Origin: Clostridium sp. C105KSO13
GTDB taxonomy: Bacteria > Bacillota > Clostridia > Lachnospirales > Lachnospiraceae
Assembly (NCBI RefSeq): GCF_001517425.1
Contig: NZ_FBWL01000171.1
Span: 248,001-312,000, forward strand
Length of the DNA stretch: 64,000 nt
Direction of reading: 5' to 3'
Shown here piece by piece: positions 17,909 through 26,979 of the stretch. The number at the start of each line of letters is the position of its first letter. The stretch's first letter is position 1. The position numbers and the translations under genes were made by a program. The notes under the pieces were generated by a model, which worked only from the letters and a program-made list of their open reading frames with translations, was not told the origin of the DNA and ran no database searches.

Positions 17909-18997
17909 ATGAAATTGAATATTGGTGTGATTAAAGGGGATGGCATCGGCCCAGAGATTGTATCTCAGGCAATGAAAGTCCTTGATAAAACGTGTGAGGT
18001 ATTCGGATATGAGTGTTTTTATACCCAGCTTTTAATGGGGGGAGCTTCCATAGATGTAAACGGAACGCCTTTGACAGATGAGACAATTCGACTTGCAAAA
18101 GCCAGTGACGCGGTGCTGATGGGCTCTATAGGAGGAGATGCAAAAACTTCTCCATGGTATCAGCTTGAACCGGCCAAAAGACCGGAGGCGGGCCTCTTGA
18201 AGCTTCGGAAGGAATTGAAGCTTTTTGCAAATCTGCGTCCGGCAGTGTTGTATGATGAATTAAAAAGTGCATGTCCTCTGAAAGAGAAAATAATAAAAGA
18301 CGGATTTGATATGATGATTATGCGTGAACTTACCGGAGGCCTCTATTTTGGAAACAGAAAAACATTGGTTACAAATGGTGTGAGGACTGCTTATGATGAG
18401 CTTACATATAACGAAGAAGAAATCCGCCGCATTGCAAAGAGAGGCTTTGAGGTTGCCGTAAAACGCCGGAAAAAGGTGACAAGTGTTGACAAAGCTAACG
18501 TACTGGATTCTTCCAGACTCTGGCGGAATGTTGTAGAAGAAGTGGCAGAGGACTATCCGGAAGTGGCACTGGAGCATATGCTTGTAGACAACTGCGCAAT
18601 GCAGCTAGTGAAGAACCCCGGACAGTTTGATGTCATTTTGACGGAAAATATGTTTGGAGACATTTTATCGGATGAGGCAAGTATGGTGACCGGTTCTATT
18701 GGGATGCTGCCATCCGCAAGCCTGAACGAGACAAAATTTGGCCTTTATGAACCAAGCGGCGGCTCCGCCCCGGATATTGCCGGGAAAGACATTGCAAATC
18801 CTATTGCAGCCATTTTATCCGCCGGGATGATGCTCCGTTTTTCCTTCAATCTTGACAGGGAAGCGGATGCGGTGGAGAATGCAGTGTCAGAAGTTTTAAG
18901 GGAAGGATATAGGACTGCAGATATTATGTCGGAAGGAAAGATTCAGATTGGTACCCGGGAGATGGGGCAGAGAATCTGTTCTTATATACATCGGTAA
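17909..18997 (+). CDS. leuB: 3-isopropylmalate dehydrogenase
   Basis: LeuB oxidatively decarboxylates 3-isopropylmalate with NAD+ in leucine synthesis. The 362-residue sequence has the N-terminal GDGIGPEIV, the substrate-binding arginines in [21 protein letters not shown] and [13 protein letters not shown], the catalytic lysine/aspartate region [14 protein letters not shown] and metal-binding DILSDEASM, and the nucleotide loop HR-less variant ending [18 protein letters not shown]. Length is typical. GGAAGGAAG lies 8 bases before ATG 17909. It opens an operon of branched-chain and serine genes; leuA, leuC and leuD are absent from the window. Confidence 0.93.
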   Translation: MKLNIGVIKGDGIGPEIVSQAMKVLDKTCEVFGYECFYTQLLMGGASIDVNGTPLTDETIRLAKASDAVLMGSIGGDAKTSPWYQLEPAKRPEAGLLKLRKELKLFANLRPAVLYDELKSACPLKEKIIKDGFDMMIMRELTGGLYFGNRKTLVTNGVRTAYDELTYNEEEIRRIAKRGFEVAVKRRKKVTSVDKANVLDSSRLWRNVVEEVAEDYPEVALEHMLVDNCAMQLVKNPGQFDVILTENMFGDILSDEASMVTGSIGMLPSASLNETKFGLYEPSGGSAPDIAGKDIANPIAAILSAGMMLRFSFNLDREADAVENAVSEVLREGYRTADIMSEGKIQIGTREMGQRICSYIHR

Positions 18998-19019
18998 GCT
19001 TAAAAGAGTAATCTTGTGA

Positions 19020-19040
19020 GATAAAAAGGAGGTTTTTATC
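19020..19040 (+). promoter_or_regulatory. ilvD ribosome-binding site presented in the loop of a hairpin
   Basis: Perfect 8-bp arms GATAAAAA (19020-19027) and TTTTTATC (19033-19040) enclose exactly the Shine-Dalgarno sequence GGAGG (19028-19032), and the ATG follows immediately at 19041. The arms are AT-only apart from one pair, so the structure is weak. A regulatory role is inference. Confidence 0.5.
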
Positions 19041-20714
19041 ATGAGAAGTGATAGAGTGACAAAAGGTGTACAGCAGGCACCACATCGTTCCCTGTTCAAC
19101 GCACTGGGAATGACACAGGAGGAACTGGACCGGCCGTTGGTAGGTGTAGTCAGTTCTTATAACGAAATTGTACCAGGGCACATGAATCTGGACAAAATTA
19201 CAGAAGCGGTAAAGATGGGTGTTGCAATGGCCGGAGGGACTCCGGTTATGGTTCCTGCGATTGCTGTCTGTGATGGAATTGCCATGGGGCATGTAGGAAT
19301 GAAATATTCTCTTGTTACAAGAGATTTGATTGCTGACTCCACAGAAGCTCTTGCCTTGGCACATCAATTTGATGGGTTCGTGATGATTCCAAATTGTGAT
19401 AAAAATGTACCGGGACTTTTGATGGCGGCAGCCAGAATCAATGTCCCTACAATCTTTGTAAGCGGTGGTCCCATGCTTGCCGGTCGTGTGAAAGGCAACA
19501 GAACAAGCCTTTCCAGTATGTTTGAGGCTGTGGGAGCACATGCAGCGGGGAAGATAACGGAGGAGGATTTGTGTGAGTTTGAAAATAAGGCATGTCCCAC
19601 TTGTGGTTCCTGCTCCGGTATGTACACTGCGAACAGTATGAACTGTCTGACAGAGGCTCTGGGTATGGGATTAAAGGGAAACGGCACTATCCCGGCGGTT
19701 TATTCGGCAAGACTGCAGCTTGCCAAGCATGCGGGTATGCAGGTGATGGAGCTGATAAAGCAGAATATACGCCCCAGAGATATTATTACAGAGAAAGCTA
19801 TTTTGAATGCGTTGACGGTGGACATGGCGCTTGGTTGTTCAACTAACAGCATGCTGCATCTACCGGCAATTGCCCATGAGATCGGTATGGATTTCGAGAT
19901 TGACTTTGCCAATGAAATCAGCGCAAAGACCCCCAATCTTTGTCATCTGGCTCCTGCCGGACATACATATATCGAAGACTTGCATGGTGCCGGCGGTGTA
20001 TACGCGGTTATGAATGAACTGAATAAAAAAGGACTCCTGAGCACAGACTGCATGACAGTAACCGGAAAGACAGTGGCCGAGAATATTGAAGGCTGTATGA
20101 ATACAGATCCTGAGGTTATCCGACCAATCGACCATCCTTACAGCGAGACAGGCGGCATTGCCGTGCTCAAGGGAAATCTGGCACCGGACGGCAGTGTGGT
20201 GAAACGCTCTGCAGTAGTTCCGGAGATGCTGGTGCATGAGGGCCCCGCAAGAATCTTTGAGAGTGATGAAGCGGCAACAGAAGCAATCAATACAGGGAAG
20301 ATTCATCCTGGCGATGTTATTGTGATTCGCTATGAGGGGCCCAAAGGCGGTCCCGGCATGAGAGAGATGCTGAATCCCACTTCCGCGATTGCAGGATATG
20401 GTCTTGGCTCCTGCGTTGCTCTGATTACAGATGGGCGTTTCAGCGGTGCATCAAGAGGTGCATCCATCGGGCATGTTTCTCCGGAAGCAGCAGTGGGGGG
20501 ACCTATCGCCCTGGTAGAAGAGGGAGATATTATCAAAATTAATATACCTGAGTTAAAGCTGGATCTGGATGTTACGGAGAAAGAACTAGAGGCGAGAAGA
20601 GAAAAATGGCAGCCCAGAAAGCCTGAAATTACAACAGGATATCTGGCAAGATATGCTGCTATGGTTTCATCGGGAAACAGAGGTGCCATCTTGGAAGTTC
20701 CGGGGAAGAATTAG
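19041..20714 (+). CDS. ilvD: dihydroxy-acid dehydratase
   Basis: IlvD dehydrates 2,3-dihydroxy-isovalerate and -methylvalerate to the 2-keto acids of valine and isoleucine, using an iron-sulfur cluster. Cluster ligands are visible in NCDKNVPG and [19 protein letters not shown]; the C-terminal [22 protein letters not shown] signature region is intact. Length 557 is normal. The ribosome-binding site sits in a small hairpin loop directly before the ATG. It follows leuB by 43 bases and precedes ilvB by 14. Confidence 0.96.
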   Translation: MRSDRVTKGVQQAPHRSLFNALGMTQEELDRPLVGVVSSYNEIVPGHMNLDKITEAVKMGVAMAGGTPVMVPAIAVCDGIAMGHVGMKYSLVTRDLIADSTEALALAHQFDGFVMIPNCDKNVPGLLMAAARINVPTIFVSGGPMLAGRVKGNRTSLSSMFEAVGAHAAGKITEEDLCEFENKACPTCGSCSGMYTANSMNCLTEALGMGLKGNGTIPAVYSARLQLAKHAGMQVMELIKQNIRPRDIITEKAILNALTVDMALGCSTNSMLHLPAIAHEIGMDFEIDFANEISAKTPNLCHLAPAGHTYIEDLHGAGGVYAVMNELNKKGLLSTDCMTVTGKTVAENIEGCMNTDPEVIRPIDHPYSETGGIAVLKGNLAPDGSVVKRSAVVPEMLVHEGPARIFESDEAATEAINTGKIHPGDVIVIRYEGPKGGPGMREMLNPTSAIAGYGLGSCVALITDGRFSGASRGASIGHVSPEAAVGGPIALVEEGDIIKINIPELKLDLDVTEKELEARREKWQPRKPEITTGYLARYAAMVSSGNRGAILEVPGKN

Positions 20715-20728
20715 TTAGGAGGAATATT

Positions 20729-22405
20729 ATGCACATATCTGGAGCAGAAATCGTGATTGCATGTTTAAAGGAGCAGGGAGTGGATACGGTTTTCGGGTAT
20801 CCGGGCGGTGCTATCCTGAACTTATATGACGCTTTATATAAACATAGTGATGAGATCAGGCATATTCTGACATCCCATGAACAGGGGGCTGCCCATGCAG
20901 CGGACGGATATGCAAGAGCAACGGGCAGAGCAGGCGTCTGTTTTGCCACCAGTGGTCCGGGAGCGACTAATCTGGTAACGGGTATTGCCACGGCATACAT
21001 GGATTCTATTCCGATTGTGGCAATTACCTGTAACGTGGGTGTCTCCCTTCTGGGGAAGGACAGTTTTCAGGAGATTGACATTGCAGGGATCACCATGCCT
21101 ATCACGAAACATAACTATATTGTGAAGGACGTCGCAAAACTGGCAGAAACCATCAGAAAAGCGTTTCGTATTGCACAGACAGGCCGCCCTGGTCCGGTTC
21201 TCATCGATATTCCAAAAGATATAACAGCAGAAAAAACGGATTATAAACCGGCAAAAATTGAACCTACAGTGCCTGTTTCGGAAGCTGTTTCTGAAAAAGA
21301 GATTGATACAGCCATTTCTATGATAAATAAGTCTAAACGGCCATATATTTTTGTGGGTGGAGGAGCCGTCCTCTCAGGCGCCGATAAGGAATTGATGGAA
21401 TTTGTAAATAAGGTGGATGCACCTGTTGCAGATACCCTGATGGGAAAAGGTGCATTTCCGGGCACAGATAAAAGGTATACCGGTATGCTGGGAATGCATG
21501 GTACGAAAACATCAAATTACGGAGTAAGTGCATGCGACCTTCTGATTGTTGTTGGAGCACGGTTCAGTGACCGGGTTACCGGAAACACAAAAAAGTTTGC
21601 AAAAAATGCGAAATTACTGCAGTTCGATGTGGACGAAGCTGAAATGAATAAAAATGTGATTATTACGAAAAGCGTTACAGGTGACATCAAAGAGGTTCTA
21701 AAGAAGGTCAATCAGAAACTGCCACCGCAGTCGCATCCGGAATGGATGGATAAAATTCAGGGTTATAAAGAAAAATACCCCCTCCAATATCATAAAGATG
21801 TATTATCCGGTCCGTTTATTGTGGAGGAGATTTACAGACAGACAAAAGGGGACGCGCTCATTGTGACAGAGGTTGGACAGCATCAGATGTGGGCAGCCCA
21901 GTATTATCAATTTACCAAACCCCGCACGCTAATTACGTCAGGCGGTCTTGGAACCATGGGATACGGCCTGGGCGCAGCACTGGGGGCAAAGACAGGATGC
22001 CCGGAGAAACTGGTGGTAAATATTGCCGGTGACGGGTGTTTCCGTATGAATATGAATGAAATTGCCACAGCCGTCAGATATCAGATTCCTGTAATTGAGG
22101 TAATCGTCAATAACCACGTGCTTGGGATGGTACGCCAGTGGCAAGATTTGTTTTACGAAAAGCGCTATTCTGCAACGGTATTGGAAGATGCAGTTGACTT
22201 CGTGAAGCTTGCGGAGGCTATGGGAGCAGAAGGAATACGAGCCACTACCCGGGAAGAATTTGAAAATGCTTTTGCAAGGGCACTTGAGCTAAAAAAACCG
22301 ATTGTAATTGACTGTCAAATCGACTGCGATGAAAAGGTATGGCCAATGGTAGCACCGGGGGCAGCAATCAGCGATGTATTTGACGAAGATGATATGGAAA
22401 TATGA
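20729..22405 (+). CDS. ilvB: acetolactate synthase, large (catalytic) subunit
   Basis: This thiamine-diphosphate enzyme condenses pyruvate with pyruvate or 2-ketobutyrate, the first committed step of branched-chain synthesis. The catalytic Glu lies in TSHEQGAAHAADGYARA, the family signature is SGPGATNLVTGIA, and the TPP motif runs from GDGCFRMN to IVNNHVLG. Length 558 fits IlvB. AGGAGG precedes ATG 20729. No ilvN (regulatory subunit) or ilvC follows; these must be elsewhere or the enzyme lacks the usual feedback subunit. Confidence 0.94.
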   Translation: MHISGAEIVIACLKEQGVDTVFGYPGGAILNLYDALYKHSDEIRHILTSHEQGAAHAADGYARATGRAGVCFATSGPGATNLVTGIATAYMDSIPIVAITCNVGVSLLGKDSFQEIDIAGITMPITKHNYIVKDVAKLAETIRKAFRIAQTGRPGPVLIDIPKDITAEKTDYKPAKIEPTVPVSEAVSEKEIDTAISMINKSKRPYIFVGGGAVLSGADKELMEFVNKVDAPVADTLMGKGAFPGTDKRYTGMLGMHGTKTSNYGVSACDLLIVVGARFSDRVTGNTKKFAKNAKLLQFDVDEAEMNKNVIITKSVTGDIKEVLKKVNQKLPPQSHPEWMDKIQGYKEKYPLQYHKDVLSGPFIVEEIYRQTKGDALIVTEVGQHQMWAAQYYQFTKPRTLITSGGLGTMGYGLGAALGAKTGCPEKLVVNIAGDGCFRMNMNEIATAVRYQIPVIEVIVNNHVLGMVRQWQDLFYEKRYSATVLEDAVDFVKLAEAMGAEGIRATTREEFENAFARALELKKPIVIDCQIDCDEKVWPMVAPGAAISDVFDEDDMEI

Positions 22406-22436
22406 GGATGAAGAATGCAGGAGGATTAAAATTACA

Positions 22437-23528
22437 ATGAGAAGAGTTTACAATTTTTCAGCCGGTCCGGCAGTCTTGCCGGAGGAAGTATTGAAGTCAG
22501 CGGCAGAAGAAATGCTGGATTATAATGAAACAGGAATGTCGGTTATGGAAATGAGCCATCGCAGCAGGGCTTTTGAAGAAATTATAGGATCAGCAGAAGC
22601 AGATTTGCGGGAGCTTATGAATATTCCTGATAATTATAAAGTCCTTTTTTTACAGGGGGGAGCTTCCCAGCAATTTGCGATGATACCCATGAACCTGATG
22701 AAAAATAAAGTTGCAGATTACATTATAACCGGCCAGTGGGCAAAGAAAGCTGCCGAAGAAGCGGCGAAATACGGAAAGATCCATAAGATTGCCTCTTCAG
22801 AAGACAAAACTTTTTCCTATATCCCGGACTGCTCAAACCTTCCGGTATCAGAGGATGCGGATTATGTATATATCTGCGAAAACAACACTATTTATGGCAC
22901 AAAATATAAGGAGCTTCCAGACACAAAGGGCAAAACCCTTGTGGCAGATGTGTCCTCCTGTTTTCTGTCAGAACCTGTGGATGTGAGCAGATACGGCCTA
23001 ATCTATGGCGGCGTACAGAAGAATATCGGACCTGCAGGGGTGGTTATTGTTATCATCCGGGAAGACCTGATTACAGAAGATGTTCTGCCGGGCACTCCGT
23101 CCATGCTTACATATAAGATACATGCAGATGCAAAGTCTCTATATAATACACCCCCTGCCTACGGAATTTATATTTGTGGCAAAGTATTTAAATGGCTGAA
23201 GGAAATGGGCGGACTGGAAGTTATGAAAGCCCGCAATGAGAAAAAAGCGAAACTTCTGTACGACTTTCTGGATCAGAGTAAGCTGTTTAAGGGAACGGTG
23301 GTTGTGAAGGACCGATCGCTTATGAATGTTCCGTTTGTTACAGGAAATGCTGATCTGGATGCAAAATTTGTAAAGGAAGCAAAGGCGGCAGGACTTGAAA
23401 ATATAAAAGGACACAGAACTGTAGGCGGTATGCGTGCAAGTATTTATAATGCTATGCCCTATGAAGGCGTGGAGACACTTGTGGCATTTATGAGGAAATT
23501 TGAAGAGGAGAATTTGAAGAATGTATAA
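22437..23528 (+). CDS. serC: phosphoserine aminotransferase
   Basis: SerC is the PLP enzyme that converts 3-phosphohydroxypyruvate and glutamate to phosphoserine. The N-terminus MRRVYNFSAGPAVLPEEVL is family-typical, the substrate motif MEMSHRSRAF is present, and the PLP lysine lies in YGGVQKNIGPAG. The product is 363 residues. I choose ATG 22437, which has CAGGAGGA at 22419-22426; the open frame upstream overlaps ilvB and lacks a site. It overlaps serA by 8 bases, so the two serine genes are coupled. Confidence 0.95.
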   Translation: MRRVYNFSAGPAVLPEEVLKSAAEEMLDYNETGMSVMEMSHRSRAFEEIIGSAEADLRELMNIPDNYKVLFLQGGASQQFAMIPMNLMKNKVADYIITGQWAKKAAEEAAKYGKIHKIASSEDKTFSYIPDCSNLPVSEDADYVYICENNTIYGTKYKELPDTKGKTLVADVSSCFLSEPVDVSRYGLIYGGVQKNIGPAGVVIVIIREDLITEDVLPGTPSMLTYKIHADAKSLYNTPPAYGIYICGKVFKWLKEMGGLEVMKARNEKKAKLLYDFLDQSKLFKGTVVVKDRSLMNVPFVTGNADLDAKFVKEAKAAGLENIKGHRTVGGMRASIYNAMPYEGVETLVAFMRKFEEENLKNV

Positions 23529-24684
23529 GTTTCATTGCCTGAATCCTATTGCTCAGGTAGGACTGGAAAGATTTGACGAAGACTTCACTGGTACAGAAGA
23601 TGCTGCAGATGCCGATGCAATACTGGTTCGCAGCGCTTTAATGTGTGATATGGAATTTAACAGCAAGCTGAAGGCAATTGCCCGCGCTGGTGCAGGAGTT
23701 AACAACATTCCTCTGGACAGGTGTGCCGAGGAGGGAATTGTTGTATTCAATACACCCGGGGCCAATGCCAACGGTGTAAAAGAACTTGTCATCGCAGGAA
23801 TGCTTCTGGCCGCCCGGGATATTGTAGGCGGAATCAGCTGGGTACAGGAGCATGAGGAAGACGGGGACATTGCAAAGATTACAGAAAAAAAGAAAAAGCT
23901 TTTTTCCGGTACGGAGCTGGACGGAAAAAAACTAGGTGTCATTGGTCTGGGTGCTATCGGTGTTCTGGTGGCAAATACGGCTATTCATTTAGGGATGGAA
24001 GTATACGGTTATGATCCTTACGTTTCCGTAGATTCGGCATGGAAACTCTCCAGAAGTATCCATCATGCGAAAACAGTTGATGAGCTTTATAAGGAATGTG
24101 ACTATATTACAATCCATGTACCTGCTACAGATACTACAAAAGAGATGATTGATAAGGACAGTATCAGTCTTATGAAAAAAGATGTGGTGATTTTAAATTT
24201 TGCAAGAGACATTCTTGTGAACGGGGAAGATATGGTAGACGCACTGATATCCGGAGCGGTAAAACGATATGTGACGGATTTTCCCACCCCGGAGATTGCC
24301 GGAGTCAAAGGCGCAATTGTAATACCTCACCTTGGCGCGTCCACGGAAGAGTCCGAGGATAACTGTGCAAAAATGGCAACCCGGGAAATCATGGATTACC
24401 TGAAAAACGGAAACATTGTACATTCTGTAAATTATCCAGACTGTGATATGGGGGAGAAGGGAGAAAATACCAGGATTACAATTCTTCACCGCAATGTGCC
24501 GAACATGTTGGGACAGTTTACTGCCTTGCTTGCTAAAGCGGATATGAACATTTCTCTTTTGACCAATAAAAGCAGAAAAGAATATGCATACACAATGATT
24601 GACACGGAAGGAGATATCACCGAAGAAGTAGAGAAAGCATTTTCGCAGATAGACGGTGTGCTTAAGGTGAGGATTCTTCTGTAA
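23521..24684 (+). CDS. serA: D-3-phosphoglycerate dehydrogenase (short form with ACT domain)
   Basis: SerA oxidises 3-phosphoglycerate, the first step of serine synthesis. The Rossmann motif is LGVIGLGAIGVLVAN, and the catalytic Arg, Glu and His are visible in NFARDILV, FPTPEIAG and PHLGASTEESEDN. Residues ~320-387 form an ACT domain (NMLGQFTALLAKADMNISLL), the likely serine sensor. At 387 residues it lacks the intervening ASB domain of longer enzymes. It ends the operon; a strong terminator follows within 15 bases. Confidence 0.93.
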   Translation: MYKFHCLNPIAQVGLERFDEDFTGTEDAADADAILVRSALMCDMEFNSKLKAIARAGAGVNNIPLDRCAEEGIVVFNTPGANANGVKELVIAGMLLAARDIVGGISWVQEHEEDGDIAKITEKKKKLFSGTELDGKKLGVIGLGAIGVLVANTAIHLGMEVYGYDPYVSVDSAWKLSRSIHHAKTVDELYKECDYITIHVPATDTTKEMIDKDSISLMKKDVVILNFARDILVNGEDMVDALISGAVKRYVTDFPTPEIAGVKGAIVIPHLGASTEESEDNCAKMATREIMDYLKNGNIVHSVNYPDCDMGEKGENTRITILHRNVPNMLGQFTALLAKADMNISLLTNKSRKEYAYTMIDTEGDITEEVEKAFSQIDGVLKVRILL

Positions 24685-24695
24685 ATTATGTTCTT

Positions 24696-24741
24696 AAAAA
24701 TGCTGTGCAATGACACAATGGTTCATTGCACAGCATTTTTT
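24696..24741 (+). terminator. intrinsic terminator after serA
   Basis: Perfect 18-base arms (24696-24713 and 24723-24740) around a 9-base loop, with A-run and T-run flanks. It can work in both directions. Confidence 0.9.
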
Positions 24742-24762
24742 ACAGTTTACCGCAGTAACGTA

Positions 24763-24791
24763 TTGACAATTCGTGTATAATTGTATACGAT
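24763..24791 (+). promoter_or_regulatory. promoter of the citrate synthase-gntR-icd operon
   Basis: Consensus -35 TTGACA (24763-24768) and -10 TACGAT (24786-24791) are 17 bases apart. The -10 lies inside the palindrome at 24769-24802. Confidence 0.7.
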
Positions 24792-24802
24792 TATACACGA
24801 AT
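24769..24802 (+). promoter_or_regulatory. 34-bp palindromic operator, probably for the GntR/FCD regulator
   Basis: Perfect 12-bp arms ATTCGTGTATAA (24769-24780) and TTATACACGAAT (24791-24802) flank a 10-base centre TTGTATACGA that is itself nearly palindromic around GTATAC. GTATAC-centred sites are typical of FadR/FCD-type GntR proteins, and a regulator of that class is the second gene of the operon. The site covers spacer and -10, so binding should repress. Autoregulation is inference. Confidence 0.65.
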
Positions 24803-24865
24803 GCAATGTATAGGGTGAATTGTTATGCTTCACTTGCAGTCTTTTCACAGGAGGTAAAGAAGAAC

Positions 24866-26254
24866 ATGGAAGAAAGAAAAATATTTTTGAACAGGCACAC
24901 AAATTTACTGGAACTGGAGGAACACATGTATCCACTTGTAGATGTGGATACTCCCAATACATTCCAGAATTTATTCCGCTATGATCAGATACCTAAAATT
25001 GCTTTTAACGACAGAATAGTACCACATCACATGCCGGATGAAATCTGGATTACAGATACAACCTTTCGGGACGGACAGCAGTCCCGCGCCCCATATACAA
25101 CAGATCAGATTGTAACAATTTATGATTATCTGCATAAATTAGGAGGTCCAAATGGGAAAATCAGACAAAGCGAATTTTTCCTGTATAGTAAGAAAGACAG
25201 AGACGCAGTATACAAATGTCTTGAGAAGGGGTATAAGTTTCCAGAAGTTACGAGCTGGATACGAGCCAGTAAAAAAGACTTTGAACTGGTAAAGGATATC
25301 GGATTGAAGGAAACGGGTATTCTTGTAAGCTGTTCTGACTACCATATTTTTTATAAGCTTAAGATGACAAGAAAAGAGGCACTGGAGCATTATCTGTCTG
25401 TGGTGCGTGAATGTATAGAGACAGGAGTCAGGCCAAGGTGCCATCTGGAGGATATTACAAGGGCTGATATATACGGATTTGTGATTCCCTTCTGTGTGGA
25501 ACTGATGAAGCTGATGGATGAGTACCAGATTCCAGTGAAAATCCGTGTATGTGATACCCTGGGCTATGGAGTAAATTTTCCGGGGGCGGTAATACCCAGA
25601 TCAATCCCGGGCATTATTTATGGCTTGATGACACATGCCGGTGTCCCCAGCGAGCTGATAGAATTTCACGGTCACAATGATTTTTATAAGGCGGTAAATA
25701 ATTCTACTACAGCCTGGCTTTATGGCGCCTGCGGGGTAAACTGTTCCCTGTTCGGAATCGGAGAACGCACTGGGAATACGCCTCTGGAGGCTATGGTATT
25801 TGAATATGTCCAGCTTCGGGGCACCCTGGATGGAATGGACACCACCGTTATTACAGAGCTTGCAAAATATTATACAAAAGAAATAGGCTATCACGTTCCT
25901 TCCAGGACGCCCTTTGTGGGAAGAAATTTTAACGTGACAAAAGCGGGAATCCACGCAGATGGTATGCTGAAAAATGAAGAAATCTATAACATATTTGACA
26001 CCAGTAAGTTCCTTAACCGCCCGGCCCGGGTTTCTGTATCCAATACATCAGGAATTGCAGGCATTGCTTATTGGATCAATACATACTATAAACTTCCCTC
26101 CGAGAAGCAGGTGAATAAAAAATCTTTGCTTGTACAGGAAATTAAAAAGTGGGTAGATAAAGAGTATGAAGACGGACGTGTTACAGTTTTGACAGATGGT
26201 GAATTAGTTGCTAAAATAGATGATGTATGTGGCAAACTGCATATCGTACTCTAA
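24866..26254 (+). CDS. citrate synthase of the Re type (homocitrate/isopropylmalate synthase family)
   Basis: The 462-residue protein belongs to the DRE-TIM metallolyase family: DTTFRDGQQSRAP near the N-terminus carries the catalytic Arg and metal Asp, and EFHGHNDFYKAVNNST carries the HxH metal ligands. It resembles the 2-isopropylmalate/homocitrate synthases that in Clostridium kluyveri proved to be Re-citrate synthase, and databases often misname this family. The adjacent NADP-isocitrate dehydrogenase strongly suggests citrate formation for glutamate synthesis; no leu or lys genes are next to it. It lacks the LeuA C-terminal regulatory domain. I use ATG 24866, preceded by AGGAGGT at 24849; the longer frame back to 24773 would translate the operator. 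Homocitrate or isopropylmalate synthase remain alternatives. Confidence 0.8.
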   Translation: MEERKIFLNRHTNLLELEEHMYPLVDVDTPNTFQNLFRYDQIPKIAFNDRIVPHHMPDEIWITDTTFRDGQQSRAPYTTDQIVTIYDYLHKLGGPNGKIRQSEFFLYSKKDRDAVYKCLEKGYKFPEVTSWIRASKKDFELVKDIGLKETGILVSCSDYHIFYKLKMTRKEALEHYLSVVRECIETGVRPRCHLEDITRADIYGFVIPFCVELMKLMDEYQIPVKIRVCDTLGYGVNFPGAVIPRSIPGIIYGLMTHAGVPSELIEFHGHNDFYKAVNNSTTAWLYGACGVNCSLFGIGERTGNTPLEAMVFEYVQLRGTLDGMDTTVITELAKYYTKEIGYHVPSRTPFVGRNFNVTKAGIHADGMLKNEEIYNIFDTSKFLNRPARVSVSNTSGIAGIAYWINTYYKLPSEKQVNKKSLLVQEIKKWVDKEYEDGRVTVLTDGELVAKIDDVCGKLHIVL

Positions 26255-26275
26255 TTTTGGAGGAAATATAATAAC

Positions 26276-26935
26276 ATGGAAGAATATCAGGAACATTCTC
26301 TGGGCGGACGTGTTTTTCAGAAGATCCGGGAAGACATACTCAAGGGCAAATATGAGGAACACGACGAATTAAGGGAAAACACAATCGGAAAAGAGCTTGG
26401 AGTAAGCCGTACTCCTGTGCGTGAAGCACTCAGACAGCTTGAGCTGGAAGGTTTAGTCTCTATTGTTCCAAACAAAGGTGCATATGTAACAGGAATCTCA
26501 GGGAAAGATGTAAGAGATATTTATATTATCCGTTCCATGCTGGAGGGCCTGTGTGCCAGATGGGCAACTGAAAATATAACAGCGGTGCAGATGGATGAAC
26601 TTGATGAGATTATGCTGCTTTCCGAGTTCCACATAAAAAAGGAGGGAGATATCAATCCAGAGCAAATTACAGAACTGGACAGCAGATTTCACAATGTTTT
26701 ATACGAAGCATCTGACAGCAGGATACTTTCTCATGTGCTGGCAGATTTTCATGGCTACGTTCAGAGAGCCCGCAAGTTTTCTGTAGTATCGGAGGAGAGA
26801 GCCAGAAAATCCATACGTGAACACAGACAGATATTGCGTGCAATCAAAGAAAAAGATGCCGATTTGGCGGAACAACTGGCAAATGAGCATATGCTGCATG
26901 TAATGCAGAACCTGAAGAAACAGGGATATGAGTAG
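26276..26935 (+). CDS. GntR-family transcriptional regulator, FCD subfamily
   Basis: The N-terminal ~70 residues are a GntR winged helix ([10 protein letters not shown] ... [27 protein letters not shown]). Residues ~80-219 form an all-helical FCD effector domain whose metal/ligand residues are visible in [23 protein letters not shown] and NEHMLHVM. It sits between the citrate synthase and icd, 21 bases after the former, so it probably controls this operon through the palindrome at 24769-24802. FCD proteins often sense small carboxylates; citrate or 2-oxoglutarate would be logical but is inference. GGAGG lies before ATG 26276. Confidence 0.9.
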   Translation: MEEYQEHSLGGRVFQKIREDILKGKYEEHDELRENTIGKELGVSRTPVREALRQLELEGLVSIVPNKGAYVTGISGKDVRDIYIIRSMLEGLCARWATENITAVQMDELDEIMLLSEFHIKKEGDINPEQITELDSRFHNVLYEASDSRILSHVLADFHGYVQRARKFSVVSEERARKSIREHRQILRAIKEKDADLAEQLANEHMLHVMQNLKKQGYE

Positions 26936-26979
26936 ATTACCCGGCAAAACATTTAACATTTAACAAGGAGACTGACGAG

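Noticed and set aside
18924-19541. Antisense frame of 205 codons across the end of leuB and the start of ilvD
   Set aside because: It lies opposite strongly conserved coding sequence, has no ribosome-binding site and its Cys/His-rich composition is typical of a shadow frame.
24773-24865. Longer start for the citrate synthase gene
   Set aside because: It begins inside the promoter palindrome, before the likely transcription start; AGGAGGT marks ATG 24866.
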